Positions 16,469 through 24,533 of a DNA stretch of 47,920 nt are shown in pieces. Source of the stretch: Acidobacteriota bacterium (GTDB lineage Bacteria; Acidobacteriota; Vicinamibacteria; Vicinamibacterales; UBA2999); assembly GCA_021730945.1 (NCBI GenBank), contig JAKFYH010000026.1:1-47920 (forward strand). Reading direction: 5' to 3'. Under the pieces are notes generated by a model that worked only from the letters and a program-made list of their open reading frames with translations, ran no database searches and was not told the origin of the DNA. Both the position numbers and the translations under genes were made by a program. Within the stretch, counting starts at the first letter, position 1; every line of letters begins with the position of its first letter.

Positions 16469-17035
16469 ATGGCAGACAACCTTCTGGCAACCCAGCTCCG
16501 CAAGGGCATGATCGTCAAGATCGACAACAACCTCTTCCGGATTTTCGATCGGCAGCACGTGACGCCCGGCAACCTGCGCGGCTTTGTCCGGGTCAAGATG
16601 CGGAACATTCGCACGGGCTCGATGGCCGAAGAGAAGCTGCGCTCGGAGGACATCGTCGAACGGGTGTCGCTGGAGCAGAAGGCCATGCAGTACCTCTACA
16701 ACGACAACGAGGGGTATCACTTCATGGACACGGTCACCTACGACCAGGTCCAGTTGACGGCCGAGCTGCTGGGCGATTCGGTGGGCTTCCTGAAGCCGGA
16801 GATGAGCATCGAGGTCGAGTTTTACGGCGAGAACCCGATCGGAATTGAATTGCCGCAAACAGTGGATCTCAAGGTGATCGAGACCATGCCGGCCATCAAG
16901 GGCGCCACGGCCACCAACCAGACCAAGCCGGCGACGCTCGAGACGGGTGTCGTGATCCAGGTGCCGCCCTTTATTGGCGAGGGCGACGTGATTCGCGTGA
17001 ATACCGAAACGGGCGAGTACCAGACGCGCGCGTAG
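16469..17035 (+). CDS. efp: Elongation factor P
   Basis: A 188-residue tRNA-shaped factor that relieves ribosome stalling at polyproline stretches. All three beta-barrel domains are present; the C-terminal signature is [22 protein letters not shown]. The domain I tip reads [10 protein letters not shown], so the residue aligned with the modified Lys34 of E. coli (VKPGKGQAF) is Asn, with Arg two residues later. The factor therefore probably lacks lysylation or rhamnosylation at that position. A -10-like TAAAAT at 16430-16435 gives a leader of about 30 bases; no strong Shine-Dalgarno sequence is seen. Confidence 0.96.
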   Translation: MADNLLATQLRKGMIVKIDNNLFRIFDRQHVTPGNLRGFVRVKMRNIRTGSMAEEKLRSEDIVERVSLEQKAMQYLYNDNEGYHFMDTVTYDQVQLTAELLGDSVGFLKPEMSIEVEFYGENPIGIELPQTVDLKVIETMPAIKGATATNQTKPATLETGVVIQVPPFIGEGDVIRVNTETGEYQTRA

Positions 17036-17036
17036 C

Positions 17037-17042
17037 TATAAT
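17037..17042 (+). promoter_or_regulatory. -10 element for a probably leaderless tdk transcript
   Basis: A perfect TATAAT ends 6 bases before the tdk ATG at 17049 and overlaps the end of the efp gene region. No -35 or Shine-Dalgarno sequence is recognisable. The geometry implies a leaderless mRNA. Confidence 0.6.
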
Positions 17043-17048
17043 CGGCCC

Positions 17049-17660
17049 ATGGACGTCGTTCGCACTCCCGCCACCGGGTGGATAGAAGTCGTCGTGGGCA
17101 GTATGTTCAGCGGCAAGAGCGAAGAGCTCATCCGCCGGCTGCGCCGCGCCCAGATCGCCCGCCAGCGCGTACAGATCTTCAAGCCTGCCGTCGACACCCG
17201 GTTCTCTGACGATCACATCGTTTCGCATAGCGAACTGAGGATTCCGTCGGAGAGCGCCAACTCAGCCGCAGACCTGCTGTCGAAAGTCCGCGCCGACACT
17301 GAAGTGGTCGGGATCGACGAGGGGCAGTTCTTCGATGCCGAGCTGCCGGCCGCTGCGGCGGCGCTGGCCGCGCGAGGCGTGCGGGTGGTGGTGGCCGGAC
17401 TTGACCAGGACTACCTGGGCAAGCCGTTTGAGCCGATGCCGCAACTGTTGGCGATTGCCGAGTACATCACCAAGACGCGCGCCATCTGCATGGTGTGCGG
17501 CAATCCCGCCAACCACACGCAGCGACTGGTCCACAGCCAGGACCGCGTGCTGCTGGGCGCCCAGGACATCTACGAGGCGCGCTGCCGTCACTGCTTCGAT
17601 CCGACGCTGTCGCGAGAGGACGAAAACAAAGCCGCCGCCACCAAGGCCGAGGCGCAATGA
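17049..17660 (+). CDS. tdk: Thymidine kinase (type II)
   Basis: A 203-residue enzyme that phosphorylates thymidine to dTMP in the salvage pathway. Walker A is GSMFSGKS (residues 17-24), the catalytic Glu is residue 91 in IDEGQFF, and the structural zinc cysteines are Cys147/Cys150 and Cys179/Cys182. The tail is Lys/Ala/Glu-rich. The ATG at 17049 lies right after a TATAAT box. The gene ends in an ATGA overlap with a small membrane protein gene. Confidence 0.96.
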   Translation: MDVVRTPATGWIEVVVGSMFSGKSEELIRRLRRAQIARQRVQIFKPAVDTRFSDDHIVSHSELRIPSESANSAADLLSKVRADTEVVGIDEGQFFDAELPAAAAALAARGVRVVVAGLDQDYLGKPFEPMPQLLAIAEYITKTRAICMVCGNPANHTQRLVHSQDRVLLGAQDIYEARCRHCFDPTLSREDENKAAATKAEAQ

Positions 17661-18226
17661 GCGCCGAGGAGCTTGCCGTCATCTTGCGGCAGGCCCTCGT
17701 GGCGCTCGGTGTGCTGTTCGTCCTGGTCAACCTGCGCGTCGGCGGGCAGTTCCTGCAGTGGTGGCGCCTGCGCCGCCATGCCGTGCTCGCGTGGCCACCG
17801 GCGAGGCCGCCGTTCTTCGCGGTTAACCTGGCGATCGGCGTGATGCTCGGACTGATCCTGCTGATCACCGCGATTCGCATGCCGCGGTCGCTGTCGTCGC
17901 TGTTCGGCGTGGCGATGATGTTCACCTATTACGGTTACCTGCTGCCGCTGTCGACGCGCATCCGGCCCGGGATCTATCGCGACGGCATCTGGACCGACAG
18001 CGGCTACATGCCGTACCGCGACATTGGCGGGCTGACCTGGAAGGGCGGCGACACCCTGGTCCTGGCGTCGCGGCAGAAGGCGCTCGGCCGGCGGCTGCGG
18101 GTGCCCGGGCCCCACCTGGGGGAGGTGCGCCACCTGCTACGCGAGGAGATTGGCCGCCGTACCATCGAGTTCGACGAGGGGCCGGGACTGCACCTCGGCA
18201 CCCGCGACACGCGCGAATCTGCGTAA
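17657..18226 (+). CDS. Membrane protein with C-terminal DUF5673-like domain
   Basis: A 189-residue protein with three predicted TM segments: [38 protein letters not shown], and [17 protein letters not shown]. The cytoplasmic or periplasmic tail begins [20 protein letters not shown], which resembles the short domain of DUF5673-type proteins (a region predicted to fold like a PH/bPH barrel). Function is unknown. The ATG at 17657 overlaps the tdk stop, so translation is coupled; the frame is open upstream only as a shadow of tdk. Confidence 0.7.
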   Translation: MSAEELAVILRQALVALGVLFVLVNLRVGGQFLQWWRLRRHAVLAWPPARPPFFAVNLAIGVMLGLILLITAIRMPRSLSSLFGVAMMFTYYGYLLPLSTRIRPGIYRDGIWTDSGYMPYRDIGGLTWKGGDTLVLASRQKALGRRLRVPGPHLGEVRHLLREEIGRRTIEFDEGPGLHLGTRDTRESA

Positions 18227-18299
18227 CTTCGTGAAGTCGTGGTCCGTGCGAGGCGGGCTACTCCACCAGTTCAACGGGCCGATAAGAGGGAGACTACCC

Positions 18300-19178
18300 A
18301 TGGCCGCACGTCCAACCTGGAAGGGTTACATCAAGGTCAGCCTGGTCACCATTCCGGTGCGGGTCTATCCCGCCACCGAGTCGAGTGCGACCATTTCGTT
18401 CAACCAGCTCCATGCTGACTGCCAGACCAAGATTCAGCAGAAGAAGTGGTGCCCGAAGTGCGAGCGCGAGATTACCTCCGCCGAGGTGGTCAAGGGCTAC
18501 GAGTTCGAGAAGGGCCGCTGGGTGGTGATGGATGAGGACGACATCGCCAAGGTCCGCACCGAGTCGAGCAAGGTCATCAACCTGATGCAGTTCACCGAGG
18601 CCGATGCCATCGACCCGATGTACGTCGACAAGGCGTACTACCTGGCGCCGGAAGGTCCGATGGCCGCCGACGCCTATTCGGTGATGCGCGAGGGCATGCA
18701 GGGCAAGGCGGGCATCGGCAAGGTGGCCATCCACGGCCGTGAGTACCTGGTGGCGGTCAAGCCTCACAAGCAGGGCATGGTGATGTACACGCTGCACCAC
18801 GCCGCCGAGATCCGCACCATCGACCAGATCGAGGAGCTGCGCGAAGTTCGCGGCACCGTCAACCCGGCCGAAATGAAGCTGGCACGGCAGGTGATCGAGA
18901 GCATCGAGGGCGACCTGAACCTGTCGGACTACAAGGACGAATACCAGGAAGGCCTGCGGGCGATCATCGACGCCAAGGTCGCCGGCGAAGAGTTCGTCGC
19001 CCCGGAAGAATCGGCGCCACCCAAGGTGGTGGACCTGATGGAGGCTCTGCGCAAGAGCCTCGACCAGGTCAGCGGCGGCAAGAAGAAGACCGCCAAGGCC
19101 GATCCGGCCGCCGCCAAGAAGGTCACCAACATCAAGTCAGCGGCGAAGAGCACCGCCAAGAAACGCAAGGCATCCTAG
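18300..19178 (+). CDS. ku: Ku protein, non-homologous end joining
   Basis: A 292-residue bacterial Ku that forms a homodimeric ring on DNA double-strand ends and recruits LigD. It opens with ARPTWKGYIKVSLVTIPVRV, and the core contains the zinc-like pair CPKCEREI and the conserved PHKQGMVMYTLHHA. The C-terminus (residues ~265-292) is a Lys/Ala-rich basic tail like those that bind DNA in other Ku proteins. ATG at 18300 has AAGAGGGA 8 bases upstream. No ligD is in the window. A 21-codon basic mini-ORF follows 8 bases after the stop. Confidence 0.95.
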   Translation: MAARPTWKGYIKVSLVTIPVRVYPATESSATISFNQLHADCQTKIQQKKWCPKCEREITSAEVVKGYEFEKGRWVVMDEDDIAKVRTESSKVINLMQFTEADAIDPMYVDKAYYLAPEGPMAADAYSVMREGMQGKAGIGKVAIHGREYLVAVKPHKQGMVMYTLHHAAEIRTIDQIEELREVRGTVNPAEMKLARQVIESIEGDLNLSDYKDEYQEGLRAIIDAKVAGEEFVAPEESAPPKVVDLMEALRKSLDQVSGGKKKTAKADPAAAKKVTNIKSAAKSTAKKRKAS

Positions 19179-19186
19179 GAGGACTG

Positions 19187-19252
19187 ATGGCTCGTAAAGC
19201 CGTGTGGGGCAGCTACAAGCCCGCGAAGAAGTCGAAGAAAAAGGCCGCCTGA
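19187..19252 (+). CDS. 21-residue lysine-rich mini-protein downstream of Ku
   Basis: ATG at 19187 is preceded by a near-ideal Shine-Dalgarno (AGGAGG, 19178-19183) and opens a 22-codon frame ending TGA at 19250. The peptide begins MARKAVWGSYKPAK and ends in KKSKKKAA: 8 Lys and 1 Arg in 21 residues, no acidic residues, one Trp and one Tyr. It starts 8 bases after the ku stop and its last codons form the left arm of a terminator, so it is the last reading frame of the ku transcript. Its basic tail resembles the Ku tail. Expression is not proven; the ribosome site is the main support. Confidence 0.55.
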   Translation: MARKAVWGSYKPAKKSKKKAA

Positions 19253-19265
19253 GGGCGGCCTTTTT
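19238..19265 (+). terminator. Bidirectional rho-independent terminator after ku
   Basis: A 12-bp perfect stem (arms 19238-19249 and 19254-19265) with loop TGAG has A5 on the left and T5 on the right, so it can end transcription on both strands. It serves ku plus the mini-ORF and the convergent CDP-alcohol phosphatidyltransferase gene. Confidence 0.92.
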
Positions 19266-19300
19266 ACGTTGCCGGAGACGGAGGTCGGCGGCGGGGTGGA

Positions 19301-20056
19301 TTAGCGCCCAATCAGCCCGAGTAGGCCCCGGCCGGTGGCGGTCGGGTCGCTGATCCAGTCGGGCGGCACCAGCCAGACGAAGGCCAGGATCGCCACCACC
19401 CAGATGTCGTAGGGCAAGGTCGCCCGTTCATCACGCCAGAAAAAGAACCGCGCGAACAGCCCTTCCGGCATCGGCTTCCGGTTCAGCGCCAGGTAGGTGT
19501 AGTGGATGCGGTTGCTGACGGTAATGATTGACAGCACCAGGATCACCCAGAGGACGCCGGCCATGCGATCGGTAAAGGCGCCGATCATGAACAGCACAAT
19601 GCGCTCGGGCCGCTCCATGAAGCCCACCTTGCACTTATCGATCAGCGACTCCGCCCGGGCGCGGGCGTAGCTGGTCATGATCGAAAAGATCAGCGCCAGG
19701 GTGGCGATCAGCACGTAACCGTTGCGGCCCAGTTCGGCATAGAGCCAGATGAGGCCGGTGAACAGGGCCAGGTCGGAGAAGCGGTCGAGGGTTGAGTCCC
19801 AGAAGGCGCCGAATTCCGACTGCTTGCCGGTAATGTGGGCGACCTTGCCGTCGATGAAGTCGAAGATGTTGGCGACGATCATGATGACGCCCGCCAGGGC
19901 AAACCGGTCGACGGCGAGTGCCCAGGCCGCCACCACGTTGATCAGCACGCCAATCAGGGTGAGGACGTTGGGATGGATGCCAAGGGCCACCGACACGCTG
20001 ATGATGGCCCGCAGGGGAAACATGCAAACGGCGCCGATCGCGCCTGTGAAGGTCAT
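19301..20056 (-). CDS. CDP-alcohol phosphatidyltransferase family protein
   Basis: A 251-residue integral membrane enzyme with about six TM helices. The family motif D-x2-D-G-x2-A-R-x8-G-x3-D-x3-D is present as Asp66, Asp69, Gly70, Ala73, Gly83, Asp87 and Asp91, but the usual Arg after Ala73 is His74. Such enzymes transfer a phosphatidyl group from CDP-diacylglycerol to an alcohol, often glycerol-phosphate or inositol-phosphate; substrate cannot be told. A polar loop (KCKVGFMERPERIV) follows the fourth TM. It is divergent from uvrC with only 26 bases between start codons. Confidence 0.88.
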   Translation of the reverse strand: MTFTGAIGAVCMFPLRAIISVSVALGIHPNVLTLIGVLINVVAAWALAVDRFALAGVIMIVANIFDFIDGKVAHITGKQSEFGAFWDSTLDRFSDLALFTGLIWLYAELGRNGYVLIATLALIFSIMTSYARARAESLIDKCKVGFMERPERIVLFMIGAFTDRMAGVLWVILVLSIITVSNRIHYTYLALNRKPMPEGLFARFFFWRDERATLPYDIWVVAILAFVWLVPPDWISDPTATGRGLLGLIGR

Positions 20057-20082
20057 AATGGGAGGTGGGCTAAGCGTACCCG

Positions 20083-21921
20083 ATGCCTATCCACGATCTC
20101 AAGGAACAGATTCAGCGTCTCCCCGAGCAGCCGGGCGTCTATCTCTATTTCAACGCCCAGGACGAGACGATCTACGTCGGCAAGGCCCGGTCGTTGCGCG
20201 ACCGGACCCGGTCCTACCTGGGCGCCTACGGCAGCAACCCCAAGACCAACGCGCTGCTGGACGAGGTCACCCGCATCGAGGTGATCGTCACCGACTCGGT
20301 GGTCGAAGCCCTGGCGCTTGAAAACAACCTGATCAAGCAGCGATTTCCCAAGTTCAACATCCTGCTGCGCGACGACAAGAACTACCCCTACCTGCAGTTG
20401 ACCACCACCGAGGCCTTTCCCCGGGTGCTCGTGGCCCGTTCGGTCGAACGCGACGGCAATGTCTATGCCGGGCCGTTTCTGCCGGCCAAGTTCGCCCGGC
20501 GGACCATGGCGCTCACCCACAAGGTGTTTGGCATCCGGTCGTGCAATGAAGTGATTACCGGCCAGCGGCACCGGGCGTGTCTCGAGTACGACATCAAGCG
20601 GTGCCTGGCGCCGTGCGTGGCGTCGATCTGCTCGCCCGAGCAGTACGCGGTGGCGGTCGACGACACCCGGCTGTTCCTCGAAGGCCGTAACGACGAACTG
20701 GCCGAACACCTGCGGATCCGGATGATGGAGGCGGCGTCCGCCGAGCGCTTTGAAGAGGCCGCTCACCTGCGCGACGCCATGCGGACGGTGCAGACGTTGC
20801 AGGAGCGGCAGCAGAAGATGGCGTCGGCTGAACTGGGCGACCGCGACGTGTTCGGGGTGAAGCTGGGCGCCAAGGGCGCGGTGGTGCAGGTGTTCCTGGT
20901 CCGCGGTGGCCGGGTGATCGAGCGGATCGAGTTTGTCACCGATGCCAGGGAGGGCGGCGAGTCCGACAGCGACGTCGTCGAGGCCGCGATTCAGCAGTTT
21001 TACGGCGACCAGCCGCCACCGCCTGAGATTCACATTCCGGTGGCCCTGGCGGAGCAGGACCTGCTCGAGGCGTGGTTGGCCCAGCGCGCCGGCCGCAAGG
21101 TGCGGATGGTCATGCCCCAGCGTGGCGACAAGAAGGGACTGCTGGAATTGGCGCTGCGCAACGCCGCGCTGGCCTACCGGACCAAGTTCGACGGCAACGC
21201 CACGGCGAACTACGAGGCCCTTGAGGTGCTGCAGTCGGCGCTGCGCCTGCCGAAGCTGCCGCGGCGCATCGACTGTTTCGACATTTCGACCATTCAGGGC
21301 AGTGAGACCGTGGCATCGATGGTGGTGTGCGAGGAAGGCCGCATGAAGCCGTCGGAGTACCGAAAGTTCAAGATCAGGGATCAGGGTTCGGGGATCGGGG
21401 ATCGGGGGCCGGATCGCTTCCTGGACGATTTTGCCGCCATGGCGCAGGTGGTCAGGCGGCGGTACGCGAAGGTGCTGGAGAACGGCGGGCCGTTTCCCGA
21501 TCTGATCGTGATCGACGGCGGCAAGGGCCAGTTGAACGCGGCCTACGCCGCGCTCGAGAGCATCGGCCTGTCGAACCTGGTCGCGATTGGGCTGGCGAAG
21601 AAGGAAGAGCTGGTCTTTACCCGCGACAGCCTGGAGCCGCTGGCGCTCGACCGGCATGGCGCGGCGTTGCGCCTGCTGCAGCGCATTCGTGACGAGGCGC
21701 ACCGCTTCGCCATTACCTTTCACCGGCAGTCGCGCACGAAGCGCGACTTGCGCTCCGAACTCGACGGCATTCCCGGCATCGGCGTGCGCCGGCGCAAGAC
21801 ACTCCTGACCAGCTTTGGCAGCCTGGCCGGCGTGCGGCGCGCGACGCGCGAGGAGCTGGCCCGAGTGGTGGGCGCCAGAACGGCTGACGCCGTCATCGGG
21901 TATTTCTCGAGCAACCCCTGA
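20083..21921 (+). CDS. uvrC: UvrABC system protein C
   Basis: The dual-incision nuclease of nucleotide excision repair, 612 residues. An N-terminal GIY-YIG domain (GVYLYFN...IYVGKARSLRDR) is followed by a Cys-rich segment (CLEYDIKRCLAPC), the UvrB-binding UVR motif around residues 205-245, an RNase H-like C-terminal nuclease domain (RIDCFDISTIQGSE, then DLIVIDGGKGQLNAA), and helix-hairpin-helix motifs (ELDGIPGIGVRRRKTLLTSF). Between SEYRKFKIR and DDFAAM there is an extra ~14 residues encoded by a GGGATCGG-type repeat. The Asp and His of the incision site are in place. Confidence 0.96.
   Translation: MPIHDLKEQIQRLPEQPGVYLYFNAQDETIYVGKARSLRDRTRSYLGAYGSNPKTNALLDEVTRIEVIVTDSVVEALALENNLIKQRFPKFNILLRDDKNYPYLQLTTTEAFPRVLVARSVERDGNVYAGPFLPAKFARRTMALTHKVFGIRSCNEVITGQRHRACLEYDIKRCLAPCVASICSPEQYAVAVDDTRLFLEGRNDELAEHLRIRMMEAASAERFEEAAHLRDAMRTVQTLQERQQKMASAELGDRDVFGVKLGAKGAVVQVFLVRGGRVIERIEFVTDAREGGESDSDVVEAAIQQFYGDQPPPPEIHIPVALAEQDLLEAWLAQRAGRKVRMVMPQRGDKKGLLELALRNAALAYRTKFDGNATANYEALEVLQSALRLPKLPRRIDCFDISTIQGSETVASMVVCEEGRMKPSEYRKFKIRDQGSGIGDRGPDRFLDDFAAMAQVVRRRYAKVLENGGPFPDLIVIDGGKGQLNAAYAALESIGLSNLVAIGLAKKEELVFTRDSLEPLALDRHGAALRLLQRIRDEAHRFAITFHRQSRTKRDLRSELDGIPGIGVRRRKTLLTSFGSLAGVRRATREELARVVGARTADAVIGYFSSNP
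21373..21413 (+). repeat. Short repeat cluster inserted in frame in uvrC
   Basis: Four tandem, slightly varying copies of a 7-9 base unit (GGGATCA, GGGTTCG, GGGATCG, GGGATCG) encode a Gly/Asp/Arg-rich loop (DQGSGIGDRGPD). Normal UvrC proteins have only a few residues here, in the loop between EYR-FKI and DDFAAM. Confidence 0.65.
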
Positions 21922-21997
21922 GGTGTCCGGCGTCCGTGTGATAACCTTTTGAGTTCTGGCCGGCATCGATTTCACCCAGCTCCTCATCCAAATTTCC

Positions 21998-22606
21998 GTG
22001 TTGATCGCCTCGCTGTCGGTCCACGAGGCGGCGCACGCCTTCGCGGCGTTTCGCCTGGGGGATCGCACGGCCGAGCGGCTGGGCCGCTTGTCGCTCAACC
22101 CGGTCGTGCACGTCGACCCGATCGGCACCTTGTTGTTTCCGCTCATCGCCATCACCACCGGCTTGCCGCTGATTGGCTGGGCCAAGCCGGTGCCGGTGGA
22201 CATGCGGTTCCTGCAGCATCCCACCCGCGATTTCGCCATCATCGCGGCCGCCGGCCCGGCCAGCAACGTGGCGATGGCGGTGCTGGGGGCGATCGGCCTG
22301 GCGGTCCTGCCCGGCGTGGCGCCGGGCGACATCGCGGGCCGCGCGGTCTTGACGCCGCTGTTCCAGTTCCTGGACTACTTCGTGATCATCAACGTCCTGC
22401 TGGCGCTCTTCAATATGGTGCCGGTGCCGCCCCTGGACGGCGGCAATGTCCTCATGGGCATCCTGCCGGCCTCCGGCGCCCGGCTCGTCGAACTGATGCG
22501 GCCATACGGCTTCCTGATTTTGTATGCTTTGATGCTGACCGGCGCCCTGGGCACCCTGCTCGGCCCGGTCGCATATTTCCTGCTGACCCTGTTAGGAGTA
22601 CGGTGA
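21998..22606 (+). CDS. Site-2 protease family zinc metalloprotease (peptidase M50)
   Basis: A membrane-embedded zinc protease or its non-secretory relative. The catalytic HEAAH is in the first TM helix, and the third zinc ligand is in NMVPVPPLDGGNVL; the block AAAGPASNVAMAV is also typical. The coordinate given is the first standard start (GTG), but it would leave only 8 residues before HEAAH and cut the first TM helix in half. In-frame sequence upstream (GIDFTQLLIQISVLIASLSV) matches family N-termini and is open back to 21953, so the true start is probably the CTG at 21956. The stop forms a GTGA overlap with trpS. Confidence 0.88.
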   Translation: MLIASLSVHEAAHAFAAFRLGDRTAERLGRLSLNPVVHVDPIGTLLFPLIAITTGLPLIGWAKPVPVDMRFLQHPTRDFAIIAAAGPASNVAMAVLGAIGLAVLPGVAPGDIAGRAVLTPLFQFLDYFVIINVLLALFNMVPVPPLDGGNVLMGILPASGARLVELMRPYGFLILYALMLTGALGTLLGPVAYFLLTLLGVR

Positions 22607-23622
22607 CGAAGCAACGCGTGTTGTCGGGGATGCGTCCGACGGGCAAGCTCCACCTGGGCCACCTGGTGGGGGCCCTGCAGAACTGGGTTGAGCTGCAGGC
22701 CAAGTACGACTCGTACCACTGCATTGTCGACTGGCACGCGCTGACCACTAATTACGCCGACACCTCGGAGATTGTCGCCAACGGTCTCGACAACGCGGCC
22801 GACTGGATCGGGTCGGGGCTGGATCCCGAAAAGAGCACCTTCTTCGTGCAGTCGCTGGTGCCCGAGCACGCCGAGCTTTACCTGCTGTTCCAGATGGTCA
22901 CGCCGATTTCGTGGCTCGAGCGCGTGCCGACCTACAAGGAGCAGATGGAGCAGTTGAGCGATCGCGACCTGTCGAGCATCGGCTTTCTCGGCTATCCGCT
23001 CCTGCAGGCTGCCGACATCGTGATCTACGACGCCCACTGGGTGCCAGTCGGCGAGGATCAGGTGCCGCACGTCGAACTGACGCGCGAGGTGGTGCGGCGC
23101 TTCAACAACCTGTATTTCCGATCTGACTCATCCGCGGCTGGGTCATCGGCGTTGGTCGAGCCGCAGGCCCTGCTCACGCCGACGCCGCGCCTGCCCGGGC
23201 TCGACAACCGCAAGATGAGCAAGAGCTACAACAACACCATCGATTTGTCGGACGATACCAAGACGGTGCAGAACAAGGTGCGGCAGATGTACACCGACCC
23301 GAAGCGGGTGCGTGCCGACATCCCGGGGACCGTCGAAGGCAATCCGGTGTTCATGTACCACGACGCCTTCAACCCGAACGTGGCCGAGGTCAACGACCTC
23401 AAGGAACGCTATCGCACCGGCAAGGTGGGGGACGTCGAGGTCAAGACCAAGCTGGCGGTGGCAATCAATGCCATGCTCGATCCCATCCGCGAGCGCCGCG
23501 CCCAGGCGCTGGCCCGGCCCAACTACTTGCGCGACGTGCTGATCGAGGGTTCGCAGAAGGCCCGGGTGGTGGCGCAGGCGACCATGGCACGCGTCCGCGA
23601 CGCGGTGAAGTTGACCTACTGA
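22603..23622 (+). CDS. trpS: Tryptophan--tRNA ligase
   Basis: A 339-residue class I aminoacyl-tRNA synthetase charging tRNA-Trp. The HIGH motif is HLGH in GMRPTGKLHLGHLVGAL and the KMSKS loop is NRKMSKSYNN. The GTG start at 22603 overlaps the protease stop and has AGGAG 6-10 bases upstream. Between NNLYFRSDS and EPQALLTPTP there are about 10 residues more than usual, encoded by sequence (around 23119-23155) reminiscent of the uvrA repeat read in reverse. The gene ends in a TGATG overlap with scpA. Confidence 0.96.
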   Translation: MTKQRVLSGMRPTGKLHLGHLVGALQNWVELQAKYDSYHCIVDWHALTTNYADTSEIVANGLDNAADWIGSGLDPEKSTFFVQSLVPEHAELYLLFQMVTPISWLERVPTYKEQMEQLSDRDLSSIGFLGYPLLQAADIVIYDAHWVPVGEDQVPHVELTREVVRRFNNLYFRSDSSAAGSSALVEPQALLTPTPRLPGLDNRKMSKSYNNTIDLSDDTKTVQNKVRQMYTDPKRVRADIPGTVEGNPVFMYHDAFNPNVAEVNDLKERYRTGKVGDVEVKTKLAVAINAMLDPIRERRAQALARPNYLRDVLIEGSQKARVVAQATMARVRDAVKLTY

Positions 23623-24533
23623 TGGCCGACACGCCAGAAATTCCGCCCGTGCCGCCGGTCGAACCGGCGCCCGCCGACGAGGCCTTCGAGTCGCAGCTCG
23701 ACTCCATCCAGATCAAGCTGCAATCGTTCGAGGGCCCGCTCGACCTGCTCGTTCATCTGATCAAGAAGAACCAGATGAACGTCTACGACATCCAGATTGC
23801 GGTCATCACCAAGCAATACCTGGAGTACCTGAACCTGCTGCAGGAACTCAACCTGGACGTCGCCAGCGACTTTCTCGTGATGGCGGCCACGCTGATTCAC
23901 ATCAAGAGCAAGATGCTGCTGCCGCGGCCGGAGACCGCCGCCGGCGACCCGGGCGAGGAAGAGGATCCGCGCGACATGCTGGTGCGCCGCCTGCTGGAGC
24001 ACCAGAAGTTCAAGGCCGCGGCCGAACTGCTGCACGACAAGGAAACCCTCCGCAGCGCCCAGTGGGGCCGTCCCGACTCGCGGATCGAAGCGATTGCCGG
24101 CGACGACTACGAGCCCGAGTTCGAGGTCGATCTGTTTACGCTGCTCTCGGCCTTCAAGCAGGTGCTCGAGCGCGCCCGCGAACGGCCGCCGGTGGTGCTG
24201 CCGGGCGAGGAAATTCCGATCGAGCGGCGGATCGACCAGTTGCTGGAGCGGCTGTCCGAGACCGAAGCCTGCGGCTTCGAGGACCTGTTCGACGATGTGG
24301 CCACTCGTGGCGACATGATCGTGACCTTTCTCGCCATGCTCGAGATGATCCGGCTCAAGTTGATCCGGGTCTTCCAGTCAGGCGGCGTCGGCGCGATCCG
24401 TATCTACAAGCGCGCGCGGCCGGCGGATGCGCCGCACCCGATTCACGATCCGGAAGACGAGTACAACGCGCACCACCCGCCCGCCAGGCCGGCGGCGGTG
24501 CCGGATGCGGCACCCGAGGATGAGAAGGAATGA
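23622..24533 (+). CDS. scpA: Segregation and condensation protein A
   Basis: A 303-residue kleisin subunit of the SMC-ScpAB condensin. After a 30-residue Pro/Ala/Glu-rich lead, the N-terminal SMC-neck-binding region reads SFEGPLDLLVHLIKKNQMNV, then LNLDVASDFLVMAATLIHIK. The C-terminal winged helix (VTFLAMLEMIRLKLIRVFQ) binds the SMC head. The tail is Pro/Asp/Glu-rich. It is coupled to trpS upstream (1-base overlap) and to scpB downstream (4-base overlap), the usual scpA-scpB arrangement. The SMC gene is not in the window. Confidence 0.96.
   Translation: MADTPEIPPVPPVEPAPADEAFESQLDSIQIKLQSFEGPLDLLVHLIKKNQMNVYDIQIAVITKQYLEYLNLLQELNLDVASDFLVMAATLIHIKSKMLLPRPETAAGDPGEEEDPRDMLVRRLLEHQKFKAAAELLHDKETLRSAQWGRPDSRIEAIAGDDYEPEFEVDLFTLLSAFKQVLERARERPPVVLPGEEIPIERRIDQLLERLSETEACGFEDLFDDVATRGDMIVTFLAMLEMIRLKLIRVFQSGGVGAIRIYKRARPADAPHPIHDPEDEYNAHHPPARPAAVPDAAPEDEKE

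Noticed and set aside
18300-19252. Complete NHEJ operon
   Set aside because: No ligD is present within the window; only Ku and a mini-ORF can be supported.
20053-22332. Long minus-strand open frame opposite uvrC and the protease gene
   Set aside because: It is the antisense shadow of two certain genes in a GC-rich genome. Its sequence is low in complexity and matches no family.
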